Assembly (NCBI RefSeq): GCF_002007645.1
Contig: NZ_CP019791.1
Location: 2,418,001-2,482,000, forward strand
Reading direction: 5' to 3'
Length of the DNA: 64,000 nt
From: Anaerohalosphaera lusitana
GTDB lineage: Bacteria > Planctomycetota > Phycisphaerae > Sedimentisphaerales > Anaerohalosphaeraceae
Shown here: positions 17,551 to 27,120 of the stretch, piece by piece
Layout of the letters: each line of letters begins with the position of its first letter
How positions within the stretch are numbered: position 1 is the first letter of the stretch
The notes under the pieces: model-generated
Told to the model about the DNA's origin: nothing
Seen by the model: the letters and a program-made list of their open reading frames with translations, nothing else
The model's database searches: none
Position numbers and translations under genes: made by a program

Positions 17551-18015
17551 ATGAAACTAAAGGATTTTATTTGCTTCGACGCTATTGTGCCCGAACTGGA
17601 TTCGAATGACCGTGACGCAGTTATATCTGAGCTGGTCAATTCGCTGGAAAAAGCCGGCAAGACACAGGGAATACCTGTTGATGAATTGATCGAGGCTGTA
17701 ATTAAACGAGAAAACGAAGCCAGTACCGGTATTGGCAAAGGTATTGCCGTGCCCCATGTGAAGCATTCAGGTATCAAGAAGCTGGTTGGCACGATTGGTT
17801 GCAGCAGCGCCGGAGTTGATTTTTCCGCTCTCGATAAACAGCCGACCTATTCTGTAATGCTTCTTCTCAGCCCCGCTGAGGATCCGGACAGGCATCTTCA
17901 GGCAATGGAGTGCATTTTCAAGAATCTGCAAAATGACGATTTCAGAAAGTTCCTTCGTCAGGCCCAGACAGCCGAGAAGATCAAAGAAGTCGTTGAGGAT
18001 GTTGGTGGTAAATGA
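17551..18015 (+). CDS. ptsN: PTS EIIA component, nitrogen-PTS (PtsN) type
   Basis: About 154 residues. EIIA domain with the phosphorylated histidine in GIAVPHVKH (about residue 69-71), preceded by ENEASTGIGKG as in PtsN/fructose-type EIIA. TAGGAG is placed 8 nt before the ATG at 17551. Followed by genes for HPr and enzyme I, while no EIIB/EIIC permease is present, so a regulatory phosphorelay and not sugar uptake is the likely role. Confidence 0.9.
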   Translation: MKLKDFICFDAIVPELDSNDRDAVISELVNSLEKAGKTQGIPVDELIEAVIKRENEASTGIGKGIAVPHVKHSGIKKLVGTIGCSSAGVDFSALDKQPTYSVMLLLSPAEDPDRHLQAMECIFKNLQNDDFRKFLRQAQTAEKIKEVVEDVGGK

Positions 18016-18062
18016 CCGAGAGAAGGTTCGCTTGCCATTACCAAACTTAGGAGATCTCCACG

Positions 18063-18380
18063 GTGGCCGAAAACATAAAGGACATCGAAGTTGAAATAAA
18101 GAATGCTGACGGGCTGCATATGCGTCCTGCTATGCAATTCGTTGATATTGCAAGTAAGTACGACAGTGGCATTACAGTGTCTAACGGTGAGTCCACAGTT
18201 GACGCTAAGAGCATCATGCAGGTTACGATGCTGGCGGCCACATGCGGGACAAGGTTGCAGATTCATATTGAAGGCGAAGATGCCGAAGACGCAGCAGAAG
18301 ATTTGCGACAGCTTGTTGAGGATAAGATGTTTGACGAGCCTGCTGGAGCACCTTCCGGCGACGACGGCCGAAACAACTAA
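18063..18380 (+). CDS. ptsH: Phosphocarrier protein HPr
   Basis: 105 residues. NADGLHMRPAMQFVDIA carries the catalytic histidine (normally His15), and DAKSIMQVTMLAA carries the regulatory serine (normally Ser46), so HPr kinase control is possible. GTG start with TAGGAGATC upstream. A C-terminal extension of about 15 residues (PAGAPSGDDGRNN) goes beyond the standard 85-90-residue HPr. It ends 9 bp before ptsI. Confidence 0.93.
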   Translation: MAENIKDIEVEIKNADGLHMRPAMQFVDIASKYDSGITVSNGESTVDAKSIMQVTMLAATCGTRLQIHIEGEDAEDAAEDLRQLVEDKMFDEPAGAPSGDDGRNN

Positions 18381-18389
18381 CGGAAACAT

Positions 18390-20126
18390 ATGGAAATAAG
18401 AAAAGGTATTGCTGTATCGCCCGGTATCGCTATAGCCGGGCCTCTTGTAATTGATTCGAAGGATTTCAGGATCCCTCGAAGATCAATTCTGCCTTCCCAG
18501 CGGGAGCAGGAAGTTCAACGTGTGCGCGATGCCTTTGCCGGAGCCATACACGAGCTGAGCAAGCTCGAAAAAGCCGAAGGCGTTCAAAAAGACAATATCA
18601 AGGATATTTTCGCCGTTCATCTTCGTTTCCTGCGTGACAAGAGCTTTCTGGCCAGGATCACCGATTTCGTATCAGAAGAGCTGGTAACGGCAGAATACGC
18701 TGTATCTACTATCCTGCGTGAGATCGCATCGCATTTCGCAAGCATAGACGATGTGTACATCAGCGAACGTGCGGCTGACATCTATGACATCGAGAATCGT
18801 CTGCTCACACAATTGCTGGGCAAGGTTCAGGAATCCGTCGAGCACACCAGCGAAGAGAGCGTCGTAATCGCCCACGATCTGACGCCGACGCAGACTGCCA
18901 GCTTCAACAAGGAATTCATCAAAGGTTTCGCAACTGAGGCCGGTGGGCGAACGAGTCATACCGCGATTGTAGCTAGAACGCTGGGCATACCGGCTGTTGT
19001 AGCTATCGAGGATCTCACGTCGGCTGTCACGCCAAACAGCACCATTATAATCGACGGTAATCGCGGCGTGGTGGTGGTCGACCCGGACGAGGAAACGCGG
19101 AGACAGTATGAGGATTATGCCCGCGAGTTCATACGGCTCGAGCATGAGCTGGACAACCTTCGCGACAAGCCCGCGGTAACTCGTGACGGTGTGGTTGTCA
19201 AATTGCTGGGCAACATCGAATTTCCTGCTGAAGCTGATATGGTTCTCGAAAAGGGCGGTGAAGGCATAGGCCTGTATCGAACGGAGTTCTTGTATCTTTA
19301 CAGCGGTTCCGAACCAACCGAAGAGGATCACTATGAAGCTTATGCCCAGACGGTTCGAAATTTCGGCGAAAAACCAGTCGTAATACGGACGATGGACCTG
19401 GGTGCGGATAAACTGCCTCATGACAGCCCTTATCCTGCCGATACTAATCCAGTGCTTGGTCTGCGGTCAATACGTTACTGCCTGCAGAATTTGACATTGT
19501 TCAAGACTCAGCTACGTGCGATACTGCGTGCATCTGTACTCGGTAATATTCGGGTGATGTTCCCGCTTATTACCAATTTGCAGGAGCTCCGCCAGGCCAA
19601 GATGATCCTGCGGGACGTCATGGAAGATCTTGACGAATACGAGGTGCCTTACAATCCAAGCATCCCTATCGGCATCATGGTCGAGACACCCAGTGCAGCG
19701 CTGACCGCGTCTCTGCTAGCCTCGGAAGTCGATTTTTTCAGTATCGGGACAAACGACCTGATACAGTATACGCTTGCGGTTGACAGGTCCAACGAGCGTG
19801 TTGCGACACTATCTACGGCGGCTGATCCGGCTGTCCTTCGACTGCTTCGAAGCGTAATACATGATGCCAATAAGGGTAAGATCGACCTGAGCATTTGCGG
19901 CGAGGTCGCATCTGACCCTGAATTCGTGATGCTGCTGCTCGGTATGGGAGTGCGGACGTTGTCTATGGCATCGCCTATGATACCTGAGATCAAACAGATC
20001 GTACGATCTGTAACCATAGAGGAATGTAATTATCTGGCCCGGAAAGTGGCGACTATGGATTCGCCTCGCCAGATAAAGAATTTCCTGAGAGATTCGGCAA
20101 CTAAAATTTTGCCCGAAGCGTTCTAG
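18390..20126 (+). CDS. ptsI: PTS enzyme I (phosphoenolpyruvate-protein phosphotransferase)
   Basis: 578 residues, full length. Transfers phosphate from PEP to HPr. The active-site histidine is in AGGRTSHTAIVARTLGIPAVV (about residue 190), the PEP-binding barrel contains GIGLYRTEFLY, GLRSIRYCL, MFPLITNLQEL, GIMVETPSAA and FFSIGTNDLIQYTLAVDR, and the catalytic cysteine is in LSICGEVASDP. Last gene of the hpf-ptsN-ptsH-ptsI group; 72 bp separate it from the next gene. Confidence 0.96.
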   Translation: MEIRKGIAVSPGIAIAGPLVIDSKDFRIPRRSILPSQREQEVQRVRDAFAGAIHELSKLEKAEGVQKDNIKDIFAVHLRFLRDKSFLARITDFVSEELVTAEYAVSTILREIASHFASIDDVYISERAADIYDIENRLLTQLLGKVQESVEHTSEESVVIAHDLTPTQTASFNKEFIKGFATEAGGRTSHTAIVARTLGIPAVVAIEDLTSAVTPNSTIIIDGNRGVVVVDPDEETRRQYEDYAREFIRLEHELDNLRDKPAVTRDGVVVKLLGNIEFPAEADMVLEKGGEGIGLYRTEFLYLYSGSEPTEEDHYEAYAQTVRNFGEKPVVIRTMDLGADKLPHDSPYPADTNPVLGLRSIRYCLQNLTLFKTQLRAILRASVLGNIRVMFPLITNLQELRQAKMILRDVMEDLDEYEVPYNPSIPIGIMVETPSAALTASLLASEVDFFSIGTNDLIQYTLAVDRSNERVATLSTAADPAVLRLLRSVIHDANKGKIDLSICGEVASDPEFVMLLLGMGVRTLSMASPMIPEIKQIVRSVTIEECNYLARKVATMDSPRQIKNFLRDSATKILPEAF

Positions 20127-20198
20127 CGGACCTCGATGAAGATGCCGGACTTATAAGACGGCAGTTTTGTCCGCAGGAGTGACGAACGCATTGATCAC

Positions 20199-20858
20199 AT
20201 GACAGCAACGGAAAATAAAACTTTGTTAATCTGGTTTCGGGTTGGGGGAAGCCTGAGATTTCTGTCGCACCGAGAGGGCGCGACAATGATAGAACGTGCG
20301 CTTATAAGAGCTGACATTCCCGTTAAATTCAGCCAGGGATTCAATCCTCGTCCCCGCCTTTCACTTCCCTTGCCCAGAAGTGTCGGTACTGCGTGCGAAA
20401 GAGACCTGGCCTGCGTTGGGCTCGATGCTGCCGAGCCCGATGAAAGGCTTATTGCCGAAGATTTAGCCCGGGAACTGCCTGCCGGAGCGGATCTGCTTGA
20501 AATAGAAATACGGGAGGGGCGCATTTCTCCGCACGCTTCAGCAGCCACCTACGTAATTCCTGCAGGAAAACTGATGGAGGACAGGGAATTCGTCGATGCG
20601 GTCGCTCTTTTGGAGGCCAAACTGCGTAAGGGTGAGCCGGTAGTGGTGATCCGTCGGAGCAAGAAAGGACGAACTGTTCAGAAGGATGTTTCTCAGTTCA
20701 TTGCACGGATCGAGAACAGAGGTGGTGAGATATGCATCGAAACGCTGATCACGGATGCCGGGTCGGTGCGCGTAGATGAACTTTTAACCCTGCTTGGCGT
20801 TGATATGACACGTCTGGCAGGTCCGATTACCCGCACGAATGTAGTGTGGGATATATGA
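20199..20858 (+). CDS. DUF2344 / TIGR03936 family protein
   Basis: 219 residues. Resembles the domain usually encoded beside, or fused to, a radical SAM protein (TIGR03960): WFRVGGSLRFLSHREG at the N-terminus, then FSQGFNPRPRLSLPLPRSVG and a C-terminal HVKREGL-like region replaced here by ARIENRGGEICIETL. The radical SAM partner is not adjacent. The gene precedes RNase E/G, a neighbour it also has in other bacteria. Role unknown; an RNA or tRNA modification function is a guess from context. Confidence 0.75.
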   Translation: MTATENKTLLIWFRVGGSLRFLSHREGATMIERALIRADIPVKFSQGFNPRPRLSLPLPRSVGTACERDLACVGLDAAEPDERLIAEDLARELPAGADLLEIEIREGRISPHASAATYVIPAGKLMEDREFVDAVALLEAKLRKGEPVVVIRRSKKGRTVQKDVSQFIARIENRGGEICIETLITDAGSVRVDELLTLLGVDMTRLAGPITRTNVVWDI

Positions 20859-20910
20859 GGGGGATGTTAATAACTATAATGATCACATTGAAAAATACGG
20901 ACTTTGAAAA

Positions 20911-22440
20911 ATGTCAAAAGAAATGCTAATTAACTCTGTGCAGGGCGAAGAATGCCGTGTCGCAGTAGTAGATAACAAAAAACTCGATGAACTATACATC
21001 GAACGCGCCAGCCTGGTCAGCCATGTTGGCAATATGTACAAAGGAAAGATCGTAAATATCGAACCCAGTATCCAGGCCGCTTTTATTGATTTTGGCCTGG
21101 CGAAGAATGGTTTTTTGCACATTAGTGACGTGCATCCGAAATACCTGTCCGGCAAAGCCGACAAATCCGAAAAGATCGGTCGTCGTCAGTCACTCAGCAA
21201 ACGCCCGCCGATACAGAGATGTCTCAAAAAGGGCCAGGAGCTGATCGTACAGGTTACCAAAGAGGGCATCGGAACGAAGGGGCCTACACTGACAACGTAT
21301 CTGTCCTTGCCAGGCAAACATATAGTTATGATGCCCGGTATGAGCAAGGTTGGAGTTTCGCAGAAGATCGAGGATGAGGATGAGCGAAAGCGGCTCAAGA
21401 AAATCATCGACAGCCTGGAGCTTCCCAAGGATTTCGGCTTTATTATTCGTACAGCCGCTATCGGAGCGACCAAGCGTTCATTGCGTAACGACGTAAATTA
21501 TCTCACGCGTTTGTGGAAGGCCATCCGCAAAAAGATGGAAACCTCAAAGGCGCCGGCCGAGATATATAAGGAATCCGATCTTGTCATCAGAACCATTCGG
21601 GACGTGTTTACGAGCAGTATCAGCAAGATCGTGTGTGACAGCGAGATTGTCTCAAAGAAAGCGCGGGATTTTCTCAGCATCATTCAGCCGAGACTGAAGC
21701 GCCGCGTGATATACTATGACGGCAAGACGCCGTTGTTCCACAAGTATGGGATCGAGCAGGAGATAACGAACATTCAGTCGAGCCGTGTCGAGCTGAACTG
21801 CGGCGGCTCGCTGGTTATCGAGCAGACTGAGGCGCTGGTCGCTATAGACGTTAACAGCGGGCGATACCGCAAGCATGAGAACGCCGAAGCGACCGCACAC
21901 AAGACCAACATGGAGGCGGCGAAGGAAATTGTACGCCAGCTCAAATTACGCGACCTGGGCGGCTTGATCGTGTGCGATTTCATCGACATGCGTGATCGCA
22001 AGAACAAGCGGCAGGTCGAGCAGATATTTCGCGATGAGCTAAAGAGCGACCGGGCCCGGTCGAAGGCACTGCGTATGAGTGCTTTTGGTCTGATCGAGGT
22101 CACAAGGCAGCGGATGCGGCCCTCATTGCAATCGACTACCTACTTGAAATGCCCGCGATGCGGAGGCAAGGGAATAATCAAAAACCTGGAGTCTCAGTCG
22201 CTCGAACTTATGCGGACCCTCAACCTTGCGGTTGCGCGTGGTGATATCAAGCGTATCGAAATGCTTGTCGAGCCCGATGTTGCCAGCTTCATGCTCAACG
22301 AAAACCGTGCCGCGATCACTCAGATCGAGACGCAAAGCGATAAGCAGATCCTTATTAAAGGGGATCCAAATGTGCTGGGTGACGACTTCAAGATCGATTG
22401 TTTCAATGAACGCGGGAGCAAGGTCCAGTTCATGGGCTGA
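20911..22440 (+). CDS. rng: Ribonuclease E/G
   Basis: 509 residues. S1 domain at about 38-130 (VGNMYKGKIVNIEPSIQAAFIDFGLAKNGFLHISDV, interrupted by a basic/serine insertion around 80-100), RNase E/G catalytic core with the metal-binding aspartates in VAIDVNSGRY and IVCDFIDM, and the zinc-link cysteines in KCPRCGGKG near residue 415. Processes rRNA and initiates mRNA decay. No long C-terminal scaffold, so it is of RNase G size. Confidence 0.93.
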   Translation: MSKEMLINSVQGEECRVAVVDNKKLDELYIERASLVSHVGNMYKGKIVNIEPSIQAAFIDFGLAKNGFLHISDVHPKYLSGKADKSEKIGRRQSLSKRPPIQRCLKKGQELIVQVTKEGIGTKGPTLTTYLSLPGKHIVMMPGMSKVGVSQKIEDEDERKRLKKIIDSLELPKDFGFIIRTAAIGATKRSLRNDVNYLTRLWKAIRKKMETSKAPAEIYKESDLVIRTIRDVFTSSISKIVCDSEIVSKKARDFLSIIQPRLKRRVIYYDGKTPLFHKYGIEQEITNIQSSRVELNCGGSLVIEQTEALVAIDVNSGRYRKHENAEATAHKTNMEAAKEIVRQLKLRDLGGLIVCDFIDMRDRKNKRQVEQIFRDELKSDRARSKALRMSAFGLIEVTRQRMRPSLQSTTYLKCPRCGGKGIIKNLESQSLELMRTLNLAVARGDIKRIEMLVEPDVASFMLNENRAAITQIETQSDKQILIKGDPNVLGDDFKIDCFNERGSKVQFMG

Positions 22441-22556
22441 TCAGGTCGATTGAAGCCGGTGGTCGCATTTCCGGGCTCGCGGGTCGAAGAAATTCACATC
22501 GCTGTTCCTGTTGACTATTTGTTCTTCAGATAGGATAATGGCGCGACTTTTACAGG

Positions 22557-23567
22557 ATGAAATCTAACTTTAACGGATTGGGTATCAAAGTGCAGTACGA
22601 TCTTGATTTTGCACGGACAGTTATAGAAGACGAAGCGAAAGCGGTTGGTTCGCTGGCCAGGATTATTGACGGCAGCTTTGAAAAGGCTGTCGATCTAATG
22701 TGCAATTGCACAGGTTCTGTGATCGTCAGCGGCATGGGCAAGGCCGGCATCATTGGAAATAAGATCAGTGCGACGCTTGCATCGACCGGAACGCCGAGCC
22801 ACTTTCTGCATCCGGCCGAGGGGATCCATGGAGATCTGGGGCGTGTGCAGGCAAATGATGTGGTTCTCGCACTCAGTCACAGCGGCGAAAGCGAAGAGAT
22901 AGTTCGTATAATCGAGCCTCTCAAACAGCGCGAAATAAAGCTGATCTCGATAACAGGCAATCCCAAGTCGAGTCTCGCAAAACACAGTGATGTCGTGCTC
23001 GCGATGGGCAAGCAGGTCGAGGCCTGTCCGCTGGGTATCGCACCGAGTGTTTCTACGACGTGCATGCTCGCTTTGGGCGACGCGCTTGCGTTTACGATCA
23101 TGAAGGCACGCGAATTCTCAACCGAAGATTATGCTCGGTTCCATCCGGGCGGTGCTATAGGCGCGAATCTGATCACCGTCGGTCAGTCGATGATGTTCAA
23201 GCCTGGCGAAAAACTGCCGCTTGCACAGACATCGGATACGATCGATGATATGTTCAAAAGGCTCGAAGGGGTCAAGCGTCGTGGTGCCGTAATGGTGGTG
23301 AATGACAAGGGCCAGCTCGCGGGGATTATAACGGATGCAGATCTGCGAAGGGCGATGGCGAAATTTGACGGCGAGCTTTTCGCAAAGGGCTGTACGGAAA
23401 TAATGACGCCGGACTGCAAGAGGGTTACCGCCGAGACACTGGCGGCTGAAGCGATGGCGATCTTCCACAAATATCGGATCGACGAGCTCCCTGTGGTTGA
23501 CGAAAATGATCGTCCGATCGGCCTGATCGACGTGCAGGACATTGTCGCGATAAAGATCGCAAGATAA
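22557..23567 (+). CDS. kdsD: Arabinose-5-phosphate isomerase (KpsF/GutQ/KdsD family)
   Basis: 336 residues. N-terminal SIS domain (GSVIVSGMGKAGIIGNKISATLASTG, HPAEGIHGDLG, LALSHSGESEE) and two C-terminal CBS domains from about residue 215 (TDADLRRAM, YRIDELPVVDENDRPIGLIDVQDI). Converts ribulose-5-phosphate to arabinose-5-phosphate, the first step to Kdo. The next gene encodes the Kdo-8-phosphate phosphatase, supporting the assignment. Confidence 0.93.
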   Translation: MKSNFNGLGIKVQYDLDFARTVIEDEAKAVGSLARIIDGSFEKAVDLMCNCTGSVIVSGMGKAGIIGNKISATLASTGTPSHFLHPAEGIHGDLGRVQANDVVLALSHSGESEEIVRIIEPLKQREIKLISITGNPKSSLAKHSDVVLAMGKQVEACPLGIAPSVSTTCMLALGDALAFTIMKAREFSTEDYARFHPGGAIGANLITVGQSMMFKPGEKLPLAQTSDTIDDMFKRLEGVKRRGAVMVVNDKGQLAGIITDADLRRAMAKFDGELFAKGCTEIMTPDCKRVTAETLAAEAMAIFHKYRIDELPVVDENDRPIGLIDVQDIVAIKIAR

Positions 23568-23591
23568 TAACTAAGATCGAATGGAGCCTAC

Positions 23592-24101
23592 GTGGATTTT
23601 TCAAACATAAAGATGCTCGTAATGGATGTGGACGGCGTGCTTACCGAGGGCACCGTCGTTATACATGAAGACGGATCGGAAAGTAAGTTTTTCAGTCTGG
23701 TTGACGGCCATGGGATCAAGATGTGGCAGCGGGCGGGCTTCAGAACCGCACTTATCAGCGGCAGAGCTTCCAACGCTACAACCGTGCGTGCTGAGCAGCT
23801 CGGTATAGAGCATGTGCAGCAGGGCTGTAAGAAGAAGCTTCCCGCATTTGAAAAGCTGCTCGACGATATGGACATGAATGCGGACGAGGTCGTTTACATG
23901 GGTGATGACCTGCTGGATCTGCCGCTGGTTCGCAGGGCCGCCTTCGGTGTTGCAGTTGCCAACGCTGTCAACGAATTAAAAGAACATGCTGATTACGTCA
24001 CCGACAAGCCGGGCGGCAGGGGCGCGGTGCGTGAAGTAATAGAACTGGTCCTGAAGAGCACCGGACACTGGGACGAACTTATGCAGCGGTATCTTGTCTG
24101 A
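23592..24101 (+). CDS. kdsC: 3-deoxy-D-manno-octulosonate 8-phosphate phosphatase
   Basis: 169 residues. Capless HAD-type phosphatase: motif I VMDVDGVLTEG with the nucleophile and acid/base aspartates, motif II ALISGRAS, motif IV YMGDDLLDLPLVRRA, and the C-terminal GGRGAVREVIELVL that closes the active site in KdsC. GTG start with GGAG 8 nt upstream. 24 bp after kdsD and 9 bp before the LptC-like gene, so the three form one transcription unit for lipopolysaccharide core supply and export. Confidence 0.93.
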   Translation: MDFSNIKMLVMDVDGVLTEGTVVIHEDGSESKFFSLVDGHGIKMWQRAGFRTALISGRASNATTVRAEQLGIEHVQQGCKKKLPAFEKLLDDMDMNADEVVYMGDDLLDLPLVRRAAFGVAVANAVNELKEHADYVTDKPGGRGAVREVIELVLKSTGHWDELMQRYLV

Positions 24102-24110
24102 GGCGTAAAT

Positions 24111-27029
24111 ATGGATATGCTCAGAAAACTTTTCATATTCGGGCTGACATTCGCGGCTGTTGTGCTTGTGTTTCTGGCACTGACACGGCTGACGGGAACT
24201 CCCCAGATCGATCCGACTGCGACCACAGGCGATGAAGAGATCGAGGTGCCGGATTTTGACAACCAGTCCGGGCAGATCGGTGATGTTAAAGTCGCTCCCA
24301 TCGAGCTTTCACGTTTTGTCAGGCGAGACGACGTGACCGGCGATATAGCAAGGATCTTTGGCTACCAGGAGATTCGCAACCCGGCCGAGGGCAAGGATCG
24401 ATGGCGTGTCGTTAGTCCCTATATGCAGGTTTTCGGCGACAAATTCACCTGTAATATCGATGCGGAGCGGGGTAACGTTGAGCTGGAGACAATAGCGGGC
24501 CGACCGACGCCGGGAGACGCTCAGTTATCGGGGAACGTGCAGATCAAGATTACGCCGAAGCCGGGCAGTTCGATGCCCGAGACAACCGTTTATCTCGATG
24601 TGCTGGATTACTACAGTGAACGTTCGGAGTTTTCAACGGATGGTCCCGTGAAGATCGTGTCGAGCCAGGGTGAGATGGCTGGTCACGGCATGGTTCTTAT
24701 CTATAACGCCAGGCAAGCTCGCATAGAGGATCTGCGGATCCGTGACCTGGACTATCTTCGTATATCGCGGCCTGCCGAGGCAGGGAGCGGTGACGAATCT
24801 TCGCAGGAGCAGCAGGTTGCAGATGCCGGGGACGAGCAGGTAAAGCAAGCTGATGAACAAGTAAAAGAACCTGTGGCGGCTCGGGTGGAAACTGGAAAGT
24901 CCGGCAGCGAAACAGCAGCAGGTAAAACGAATGACAAGCATGCCAATGTCTCTGAGGAACCCGAGCAGAAATCGAAGCAGGACGCAACGAGCTATCTTTG
25001 CCGATTCCTTAAAGATGTTAATGTTCGTTACGGCGACCGGCTCAAGGTGAGCAATGCCAATGAGATGAAGATCGTTAATCTGGCAATGTTAGATTCTGCT
25101 GGCAACCAGCAATCCGTTGATGCTGAAGATGATGCGGGTGGTGCTGTCGTTGAAGAATCCAGCGACTCTAAGATCATAACGAAGAACCCGGCTGACATAA
25201 AAAGCGGAACTGAAACAGCTAATCACGTTACAGACGAAAAGCCGACAGATAATGGCGGGCAGGTAGTCGCGTCCGCTCAGCACTCTGCATCTGAAGATAT
25301 CCTGATAACCTGCAGCGGCGGTGTGGTGGTTACACCCATCGATAAATTGCCCGTCGATCAAAAACCCGTTTCGGATGATCGTCTGCTGGTGCTTACCGGT
25401 GAGCCCGTTAGGGTCAGCGAGTTGGCTAGTGAAGGAGATAAGCAGGGCGAAACCATAGCGACATGCGGACAGATCGCCTACGACATTGACGAGGATGTTC
25501 TGGACCTCACAGCCGGTCCTTCGGAGAAATACGCAACTCTCACGATGGCAGGTGCGGCCGCCGGTTTGCATACCGAAGGCATGGTCAAATATAGAAGAAA
25601 CGATAATACCGCAACCATAACCGGACCGGGACGTCTGTGGCAAGCAGGGACAGAGGATGAGTCTGGCCAGTCGAACGGTGCAACGCTTGAGTTCGATGAT
25701 ACTATGGATCTTGCGTTTATTGATGCTGGGGACGATTCTGAGGCAGATATGCTTCTGGCTTCGGCAAAGATAACCGGCGGAGTTGCCGCGACCACCGAAA
25801 AAGACGATTCGATCATGTCCGCAGAGAATGCTGACTTTATCTTCGATGCTGACAGCAGTATCGAGCGGGCGGATCTTTCCAGGTCGGTCACTTTCTCCGA
25901 TCCTAATGGTCGGCTGAGCTGCGAATACGCCAGCATTTTCTTCGAGATCGATGACCTGGGGGATCCGTATGCTGTATCTTTGACGAGTTCTGGTGAGCCT
26001 GTTTTGGAAATGATACCCGAGGAAGATTCCGAGCCCGCAAAGATTATTTCTTCTAAACTGGATTATGATATAGTCAACGGAAATGCGGTTGCTTCCGGTC
26101 CTGTAGAATGTCATTTCTTCATGCCCGCCGACGAACAGGCGGAAGCGGTTGCAGAGCCTATTCCGATCATCATCACCTCCAGCAAAGACGCAAAATATTT
26201 TGCGGCTGGATCGGCTGAGTTCAATGGGGACGTAGTCGCGAAAAGCGAGAAAACGGCTGACGGCGTTCTGCAGGAGAGCAGCGTTTACGGCGACAGGCTC
26301 GAGGTGGCTTTCGATCCTGATGAGCAGGCACAGTCTGATGCAATCGTTCGAACAGTCGATGTGACAGGCGAAAGCGTTCGGCTGGAATCGATCAGGTCCC
26401 AGCAAGAGCAAAAGCTCAGCCACATCAGGCTCAATTGCGACAGCTTCCATTATGATGCGACTGAAGAAATCGTCCTTGCTGAGGGGCCGGGCGAGATCGA
26501 AGTGGATAACTCCAATGCTCCGGTTGCTGCGAAGGATCAAGAGGCCGACTCATCTGGTGGCCCTGATCTGAGCGGGCCGTGCTTTGCCAGCATATCAGGG
26601 TTTGAAAAACTCGAATGGTTCATCGATGATGCCCGTGTAATCGCGGATGGCGGCGATGAGCAGGTCAATATCGGCTATATTCCCGTTACCGACGGCAAGC
26701 CCGGTCCGCGGACCCTTGCTTCGGCGAGCGAGGTGCGTGTACAGTTCAAACCCAGCCCAGTCAATCAGAACAAGTTTGACCTGTCCAGACTTCTGGCCCT
26801 GGGAGGTGTTTACTACGAAGAAGCTGACGGGAACGTGTTCGCCGGCAGTGAGCTTGTTTACGACACGGCAGAAGGCTATATGGTCTTCGACGGCAGTGAG
26901 GACAATCCGTGTTTTGCGAACGGAGCACGCGTGCCGCGAGTGAAATATGACCTTGAAACGGGTGAGGTGGACACAAGTATTTCGTTTACACCCGGCTCGA
27001 TCGATGCAAGCCGCCCGGAAGGGCAGTAA
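24111..27029 (+). CDS. Giant LptC/LptA-like (OstA-type) envelope protein
   Basis: 972 residues. One N-terminal membrane helix (LFIFGLTFAAVVLVFLALT), then a region resembling LptC (about 60-220: VYLDVLDYYSERSEFSTDGPVKIVSSQGEMAGHGM). A low-complexity Glu/Gln/Ala linker (about 222-300) follows, then a long series of beta-rich segments of the OstA/LptA kind (for example ITCSGGVVVTPID, MLLASAKITGGVAATTE, AEFNGDVVAKSEK, ARVIADGGDEQVNIG). Normal LptC is about 190 residues and LptA about 180. The length suggests a single-protein periplasmic bridge carrying LPS from the inner membrane. This is inferred from kdsD/kdsC linkage and fold-like pattern; no lptB is seen next to it. Confidence 0.65.
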   Translation: MDMLRKLFIFGLTFAAVVLVFLALTRLTGTPQIDPTATTGDEEIEVPDFDNQSGQIGDVKVAPIELSRFVRRDDVTGDIARIFGYQEIRNPAEGKDRWRVVSPYMQVFGDKFTCNIDAERGNVELETIAGRPTPGDAQLSGNVQIKITPKPGSSMPETTVYLDVLDYYSERSEFSTDGPVKIVSSQGEMAGHGMVLIYNARQARIEDLRIRDLDYLRISRPAEAGSGDESSQEQQVADAGDEQVKQADEQVKEPVAARVETGKSGSETAAGKTNDKHANVSEEPEQKSKQDATSYLCRFLKDVNVRYGDRLKVSNANEMKIVNLAMLDSAGNQQSVDAEDDAGGAVVEESSDSKIITKNPADIKSGTETANHVTDEKPTDNGGQVVASAQHSASEDILITCSGGVVVTPIDKLPVDQKPVSDDRLLVLTGEPVRVSELASEGDKQGETIATCGQIAYDIDEDVLDLTAGPSEKYATLTMAGAAAGLHTEGMVKYRRNDNTATITGPGRLWQAGTEDESGQSNGATLEFDDTMDLAFIDAGDDSEADMLLASAKITGGVAATTEKDDSIMSAENADFIFDADSSIERADLSRSVTFSDPNGRLSCEYASIFFEIDDLGDPYAVSLTSSGEPVLEMIPEEDSEPAKIISSKLDYDIVNGNAVASGPVECHFFMPADEQAEAVAEPIPIIITSSKDAKYFAAGSAEFNGDVVAKSEKTADGVLQESSVYGDRLEVAFDPDEQAQSDAIVRTVDVTGESVRLESIRSQQEQKLSHIRLNCDSFHYDATEEIVLAEGPGEIEVDNSNAPVAAKDQEADSSGGPDLSGPCFASISGFEKLEWFIDDARVIADGGDEQVNIGYIPVTDGKPGPRTLASASEVRVQFKPSPVNQNKFDLSRLLALGGVYYEEADGNVFAGSELVYDTAEGYMVFDGSEDNPCFANGARVPRVKYDLETGEVDTSISFTPGSIDASRPEGQ

Positions 27030-27120
27030 GAGGGCAAAATTCGCACTCGCCCGGCAAAAAATGTGTTATTTGCCCTTGATTTCGGGCATGAAATATAGAT
27101 ACTAATGACTCTTTGAAATC

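Noticed and set aside
25089-26540. 483-codon minus-strand frame opposite the LptC-like gene
   Set aside because: Antisense shadow of a long gene with strong codon bias; composition is not protein-like and no motif is present.
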